Origin: Bacteroidales bacterium
GTDB taxonomy: Bacteria; Bacteroidota; Bacteroidia; Bacteroidales; UBA7960
Direction of reading: 5' to 3'
NCBI GenBank assembly: GCA_007122505.1
Contig: SKTQ01000089.1
Location: 1 to 10,533, forward strand
DNA: 10,533 nucleotides
Shown here: one piece after another, positions 6,793 to 10,533 of the stretch
Layout of the letters: each line of letters begins with the position of its first letter
Numbering within the stretch: position 1 is the first letter of the stretch
Made by a program: the position numbers and the translations under genes
The notes under the pieces: generated by a model
The model's database searches: none
What the model saw: the letters and a program-made list of their open reading frames with translations, nothing else
Told to the model about the DNA's origin: nothing

Positions 6793-7878
6793 ATGTTGGT
6801 AAAAATTAAGACATATTTTCATCGCTCCAAGCCTGCCTTTGCAGTAGCATTTGCCTTGCTATTGCTGGTTTCTTGTAAGGCTTATAGATATACTTATATC
6901 AGCGATGGCGGCGTATATTATTACGGGCGTGTGGAAATTGGGGGAATAAGACAAGCCATCATGGTTCGCGGGCAGGACAAAACCAACCCCGTGATGCTTT
7001 TTCTTCATGGAGGACCAGGTTTTCCCTTATTCCCTGTTGATCAGGCAAGTGATGTGATGCGACAACTGGAAGAGCATTTCACCATGGTTTATTGGGAGCA
7101 GCGGGGAACAGGAGGTTCTTTCAGCTGGCGATTACCTCTTAAGTCGTTAACTGTTGATGATTTTGTGGAGGATACCCGGGAAGTGACAGAATATGTAAAC
7201 CGGTTGCTTGGCAACGAAAGGGTATTTATTTGGGGCCATTCCTGGGGGAGCAACGTAGGAGCCATTTTCGCGGCCCGATACCCGCAATATTTGCATGCAT
7301 ATGTATCAACCGGCCAAAGTGTGAACCCGTTTCTGAATGAACAAATGTCTTATGCTTTTGTAATGGAAAGAGCTCTTGCTGAAGGGAACCGGCGTGCATT
7401 GCGCGATCTGGAAAGAGTGGACGCTGTACCTGAGAGATATTCACTCCGGGATGCGCTTTTGGTGCGAAGGTGGGTCAACCGGTACGGCGGCATCGTAAAA
7501 CTTCAGGATGAGAGCGACAAATATATTGACTTTCCATATATCCTGAATACGCTGACCGCCCCTGAATATGGAATTCTGGACAAGCTTAACATGGTGCTGA
7601 TGCCCTATTTCTCAGCCGAAGAACTGTGGGAAGATCTGAAAACACTAAATTTGATGGAAAAGGTCCCCAAAATAGAGGTACCTGTGTTTTTTATGCTTGG
7701 CCGTTATGACATCGTCGTATCCTCAGCACTGGCAGAAGAATACTTTTATCATCTGGAAGCTCCGATGGGAAAACAGATCATATGGTTCGAGGAATCGGCC
7801 CACCGGCCTCATCATGAAGAAAAAGAAAAATTCCTGGAAGTGATGAGAGAACACGTGTTGCCTTTAGCCCATCGTTGA
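6793..7878 (+). CDS. Lipoprotein alpha/beta hydrolase, proline iminopeptidase-like (S33 type)
   Basis: A 361-residue protein with a lipoprotein signal: a basic N-terminus, hydrophobic core (AFAVAFALLLLVS, 15-27) and lipobox L-V-S-C with the acylated Cys28. Residue +2 is Lys, so retention at the inner membrane by the Asp+2 rule is not expected, and no acidic surface-export signal follows the Cys; an outer-membrane, periplasm-facing anchor is the likeliest location (inference). The mature part is an alpha/beta hydrolase: oxyanion motif HGGPG (72-76), YWEQRGTGGS (100-109), nucleophile elbow GHSWGS (148-153, Ser150), acid Asp306 in MLGRYD, and His337 in ESAHRPH. The triad is complete, so it should be active. 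HGGPG plus DQRG/EQRG is typical of proline iminopeptidase-related enzymes, but the cap domain (about 175-290) defines the substrate and is not recognisable to me, so peptide or ester substrates are both open. It is a single-gene unit, divergent from the permease operon. Confidence 0.88.
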   Translation: MLVKIKTYFHRSKPAFAVAFALLLLVSCKAYRYTYISDGGVYYYGRVEIGGIRQAIMVRGQDKTNPVMLFLHGGPGFPLFPVDQASDVMRQLEEHFTMVYWEQRGTGGSFSWRLPLKSLTVDDFVEDTREVTEYVNRLLGNERVFIWGHSWGSNVGAIFAARYPQYLHAYVSTGQSVNPFLNEQMSYAFVMERALAEGNRRALRDLERVDAVPERYSLRDALLVRRWVNRYGGIVKLQDESDKYIDFPYILNTLTAPEYGILDKLNMVLMPYFSAEELWEDLKTLNLMEKVPKIEVPVFFMLGRYDIVVSSALAEEYFYHLEAPMGKQIIWFEESAHRPHHEEKEKFLEVMREHVLPLAHR

Positions 7879-7928
7879 TCAATTCTGCAGAAAAATCCCT
7901 CATTGTGAAATCCCATTAAGGACCTTTT

Positions 7929-8696
7929 TTATTCGGATTTCTTATTGATTAGTGTGGCTGACGCCTGTGCAGCCGGCATGAGCAAAAGGTCATTCACGTT
8001 TACATGATCCGGTAAGCCGGCTACAAAGAAGATCACTTCTGCCACATCTTCACCGGTGAGTGGCCGGTATCCCTTGTATACGTTTTTTGCCTTTTCTTCA
8101 TCGCCGTGAAATCGTACCAGAGAGAATTCCGTTTCTGTGGCACCGGGACTTACCAGGCTAACTTTGATACCAAAAGGCAGAAGATCCATGCGCATTCCTT
8201 TTGTAAGCGACGCAACAGCATGTTTTGTGGCACAATATACATTGCCTTTGGGATAGGTTTCCACACCTGCGATGGATCCTATGTTGATGATGTGTCCGTA
8301 ACCCTGCTTTTTCATTAGCGGGATTACTGCATGGCTGACATAAAGCAGCCCTTTTAGGTTCGTATCGATCATTTGTTCCCAGTCATCGGCGCTCCCATCT
8401 TCTATTCCCGATAGTCCAAGGGCCAATCCCGCATTGTTGATCAGCACATCAATGTTTTTCCAGTGAAATGGCAATTTCTTTATTTTTTTTAATACTGAAT
8501 CCTTGTCGCGAACATCCATTTCGAGGGGCAGCACAGCAATTTTGTACTCTTTTTCAAGGTGTTGTGCGAGCAAATCCAGCCTGTCTTTTCTACGGCTGCA
8601 TAAAATAAGCTGATGGCCGGCTGCGGCAAATTTTTCAGCGCATGCTGCACCGATTCCGCTGCTGGCTCCGGTAATTAGTATGGTTTTGGACATCAT
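7929..8696 (-). CDS. ydfG: YdfG-like NADP-dependent short-chain dehydrogenase (3-hydroxy acid dehydrogenase type)
   Basis: A 255-residue cytoplasmic classical SDR. Motifs in order: cofactor loop TGASSGIG (9-16), Arg35-Arg36 after the second strand, which favours NADP(H), acidic DV after strand 3 (61-62), NNAG (87-90), catalytic Asn113, Ser141 in GSIAG, and Tyr154/Lys158 in YCATK. After the SPG (183-185) the stretch TEFSLVRFHGDEEKAKNVY and the ending DVAEVIFFVAGLPDHVNVNDLLLMP closely follow E. coli YdfG as I remember it; that enzyme oxidises L-serine, L-allo-threonine and 3-hydroxy acids and reduces malonic semialdehyde. The subfamily assignment is therefore good, but the physiological substrate is inferred. 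The start is ATG ATG at 8696; the second ATG (8693) is equally possible. It converges on the hydrolase gene with a 50-base gap in which I see no terminator, and diverges from purL. Confidence 0.92.
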   Translation of the reverse strand: MMSKTILITGASSGIGAACAEKFAAAGHQLILCSRRKDRLDLLAQHLEKEYKIAVLPLEMDVRDKDSVLKKIKKLPFHWKNIDVLINNAGLALGLSGIEDGSADDWEQMIDTNLKGLLYVSHAVIPLMKKQGYGHIINIGSIAGVETYPKGNVYCATKHAVASLTKGMRMDLLPFGIKVSLVSPGATETEFSLVRFHGDEEKAKNVYKGYRPLTGEDVAEVIFFVAGLPDHVNVNDLLLMPAAQASATLINKKSE

Positions 8697-8735
8697 TTGT
8701 TTTTATTGGTGAACATTATGCAAATTAACCAAAAA

Positions 8736-8753
8736 TTATCCATGAATGGATAA
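8736..8753. repeat. 18-base perfect inverted repeat, possible operator, between ydfG-like gene and purL
   Basis: TTATCCATGAATGGATAA has perfect 8-base arms and a 2-base centre. It lies 39 bases upstream of the dehydrogenase ATG and 49 bases upstream of the candidate purL -7 box. A weak minus-strand -7 candidate for the dehydrogenase, TTAATTTG at 8721-8728 (one mismatch), would put the palindrome across its -33 region. This fits a binding site for a dimeric regulator of one or both genes. The regulator is unknown. Confidence 0.45.
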
Positions 8754-8778
8754 CCGGCAGGTTGGTTTTTATAAAAAG

Positions 8779-8810
8779 TTTCAGGAGATGCCAATTGTTG
8801 TTTATTTTTG
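8779..8810 (+). promoter_or_regulatory. Candidate purL promoter
   Basis: The -7 box TATTTTTG at 8803-8810 matches the Bacteroidota consensus TAnnTTTG exactly. TTTC at 8779-8782, one base from the -33 consensus TTTG, sits 20 bases upstream, the expected spacing. Transcription would begin around 8815-8818, leaving a leader of roughly 20-25 bases with an A/T-rich stretch and no Shine-Dalgarno before the ATG at 8839. The leader is too short for a purine riboswitch. Confidence 0.55.
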
Positions 8811-8838
8811 TTTTGGCATAACAGTTAAATAATAATAT

Positions 8839-10533
8839 ATGAAGGAAGCAAAAAATCGAGAAGCAGCAGGGCTTGAAGCTGCAAAACAGCTGGGTCTGTT
8901 ACCGGAAGAATATGATAAAATCACAGAATTTCTCGGCCGTGAGCCAAACTTTACAGAACTCAGCATCTACTCGGTGATGTGGTCTGAACATTGTTCCTAT
9001 AAAAACAGCATAAAATGGTTAAAAACCCTCCCCCGGAAGGGTGAGCAATTGCTTGCCGAGGCCGGGGAAGAGAATGCCGGACTGGTTGATCTTGGAGACA
9101 ACCTTGCTTGTGCTTTCAAGATCGAGTCGCACAATCACCCTTCAGCGCTGGAGCCTTACCAGGGAGCGGCGACAGGCGTTGGCGGCATCAACCGGGATAT
9201 ATTTACCATGGGCGCAAGGCCCATCGCCCAGCTTAACTCATTACGGTTCGGCAATCCTTCGCTGGAACGTACCAAATGGTTGATGAAGGGTGTGGTTAAG
9301 GGCATCGGGGATTACGGAAACGCCTTTGGAGTGCCCGTTGTCGCCGGAGAGGTGTTTTTTGATGATTGCTATACGACCAATCCCCTTGTGAATGCCATGT
9401 CGGTGGGTATTGTCAAAAAAGGCAATACTATTTCAGCCATTTCCTATGGGAAAGGAAATCCGGTCTTTATTGTCGGATCGTCCACAGGAAAAGACGGCAT
9501 TCATGGAGCCACATTTGCCTCAGAAGACATCACCGATGAGTCTTCCGAAAAAATACCCGCCGTGCAGGTGGGCGACCCTTTTGCGGAAAAATTGTTGCTT
9601 GAAGCCAGCCTGGAAGTCATAAAAACAGGTGCTGTTATCGGTATGCAGGACATGGGAGCCGCGGGCATTACCTGTTCCACTTCGGAAATGTCGGCTAAAG
9701 GAAAGCATGGGATGATTATCCATTTGGATAAAGTTCCTACCCGCCAGGATAATATGCTGCCATTTGAAATTTTGCTGAGCGAATCGCAGGAACGAATGTT
9801 GCTGGTTGTGGAAAAGGGCAGGGAGAAAGAGGTAAAACAAGTTTTTGACAAATGGGATTTGAATTGTGTTCAGATCGGAGAAGTGATCGAGGGAGATTTG
9901 TTAAAATACTACTTTGGAGGTCAACTGGTGGCCGAAGTGCCTGCTGATTCACTTGTGCTGGGGGGTGGGGCTCCGGTTTATGACCGGCCCTTTGCTGAAC
10001 CGAACTATTTTAAAGAAAAAGACCTTTTTGATCAGACAAAAATCCCTATACCCGAAAATATGCCCGATGTGGCCCGTTTTCTATTGGGGTGTCACAATAT
10101 TGCTTCCAAAAAATGGGTAATAGATCAGTATGATACCATGGTGGGCACCAAAAACATGACCACCAACAAGCCTGCAGACGCAGGAGTTGTTAACCTCAAG
10201 GGAACGGAAAAAGCCCTTGCCATCAGTGTTGATTGCAACCCCCGTTACGTACATGCTGATCCCGAAACAGGAGCAGCGATTGCTGTATCTGAAAGTGCCA
10301 GAAATATCGTTTGCAGCGGCGGTGAGCCACTGGCAATTACGAACTGCCTCAATTTCGGCAATCCTTACAAGCCGGAGGTGTATTGGACGTTCAAGGAGGC
10401 CGTCGGAGGCATGGGCGATGCCTGTGAGATGTTCGGAACGCCGGTGACTGGCGGCAACGTGAGCTTTTACAACGAGAATCCACATGGCGCGGTTTTCCCG
10501 ACACCGGTCATTGGCATGCTGGGGCTTATCGAC
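8839..10533 (+). CDS. purL: Phosphoribosylformylglycinamidine synthase subunit PurL, small type (3' end outside window)
   Basis: The frame is open from ATG at 8839 to the last base, giving 565 complete codons of a protein usually about 740 residues long. The enzyme converts FGAR and glutamine-derived ammonia to FGAM with ATP, the fourth step of purine synthesis, in the cytoplasm. Visible motifs: WSEHCSYKNS (48-57, with conserved His51), KIESHNHPSALEPYQGAATGVGGINRD (94-120, substrate and Mg-ATP binding), VVAGEVFFDD (167-176), GMQDMGAAGITCSTSEMS (268-285), ESQERML (315-321), and the second-half glycine-rich SGGEPLAITNCLNFGNP (493-509) and VTGGNVSFYNE (536-546). The N-terminus begins within a short helical lead-in typical of the small type, without the PurS-like linker and extra domain of the large 1,200-1,300-residue form, so separate purS and purQ genes are expected elsewhere. 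No truncation or frameshift is seen. Confidence 0.96.
   Translation, partial: MKEAKNREAAGLEAAKQLGLLPEEYDKITEFLGREPNFTELSIYSVMWSEHCSYKNSIKWLKTLPRKGEQLLAEAGEENAGLVDLGDNLACAFKIESHNHPSALEPYQGAATGVGGINRDIFTMGARPIAQLNSLRFGNPSLERTKWLMKGVVKGIGDYGNAFGVPVVAGEVFFDDCYTTNPLVNAMSVGIVKKGNTISAISYGKGNPVFIVGSSTGKDGIHGATFASEDITDESSEKIPAVQVGDPFAEKLLLEASLEVIKTGAVIGMQDMGAAGITCSTSEMSAKGKHGMIIHLDKVPTRQDNMLPFEILLSESQERMLLVVEKGREKEVKQVFDKWDLNCVQIGEVIEGDLLKYYFGGQLVAEVPADSLVLGGGAPVYDRPFAEPNYFKEKDLFDQTKIPIPENMPDVARFLLGCHNIASKKWVIDQYDTMVGTKNMTTNKPADAGVVNLKGTEKALAISVDCNPRYVHADPETGAAIAVSESARNIVCSGGEPLAITNCLNFGNPYKPEVYWTFKEAVGGMGDACEMFGTPVTGGNVSFYNENPHGAVFPTPVIGMLGLID

Noticed and set aside
7879..7928. Possible terminator between the hydrolase and the dehydrogenase genes (AAGGACCTT followed by T's)
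   Set aside because: The symmetric part leaves a one-base loop and cannot form an RNA hairpin; no other stem was found in the 50-base gap.
9041..10485. Alternative frames on both strands within purL, up to 134 codons
   Set aside because: The purL frame is open throughout with all expected motifs, so these are antisense or out-of-frame shadows.
1..10533. Possible undescribed defence, mobile or secondary-metabolite system
   Set aside because: All long frames belong to recognised envelope or metabolic families, no toxin, nuclease, integrase or repeat array is seen, and base composition looks even to the eye.

Overview
The window looks like chromosomal DNA from a member of the Bacteroidota. The reasons are the C-terminal type of its TamB, a long-form LptF/G permease, candidate TAnnTTTG (-7) promoter boxes, and start codons that mostly lack a Shine-Dalgarno sequence. 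A small-type PurL suggests a lineage outside those with the large fused PurL (inference; I cannot name the order). There are no tRNA, rRNA, CRISPR, insertion-sequence or phage features that I can see.

Layout. (1) 1-1341, plus strand: the 3' part of tamB, whose 5' end lies outside the window. (2) 1366-6495, minus strand: four tightly spaced genes read as one probable operon in the order LptF/LptG-family permease, glycosyltransferase A, glycosyltransferase B, ribBA. Its promoter is probably just upstream of the permease, with a TATATTTG box at 6527-6534. tamB and ribBA converge with a gap of only 24 bases. (3) 6496-6792: a 297-base divergent spacer with an 18-base perfect inverted repeat beside that promoter. 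(4) 6793-7878, plus strand: a lipoprotein alpha/beta hydrolase of the proline iminopeptidase (S33) type with a complete catalytic triad. (5) 7929-8696, minus strand: a YdfG-like short-chain dehydrogenase. (6) 8697-8838: a 142-base divergent spacer with a second 18-base perfect inverted repeat and a good purL promoter candidate. (7) 8839-10533, plus strand: the first 565 codons of small-type purL, running off the window.

How the genes fit together. TamB and the LptF/G permease are both envelope-biogenesis components (lipid movement to the outer membrane and LPS extraction). The two GT4-type glycosyltransferases co-transcribed behind the permease could build a surface glycan or LPS sugar; this is inferred from position, not shown. 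RibBA supplies the first committed steps of riboflavin synthesis and PurL a step of purine synthesis, so the rest is core metabolism.

I looked for an undescribed system and do not see a convincing one. The points most worth a second look are the insertion of two glycosyltransferases between the LPS permease and ribBA, the start-site problem of the second glycosyltransferase (with a promoter-like box in the doubtful region), and the two operator-like palindromes in the divergent spacers.
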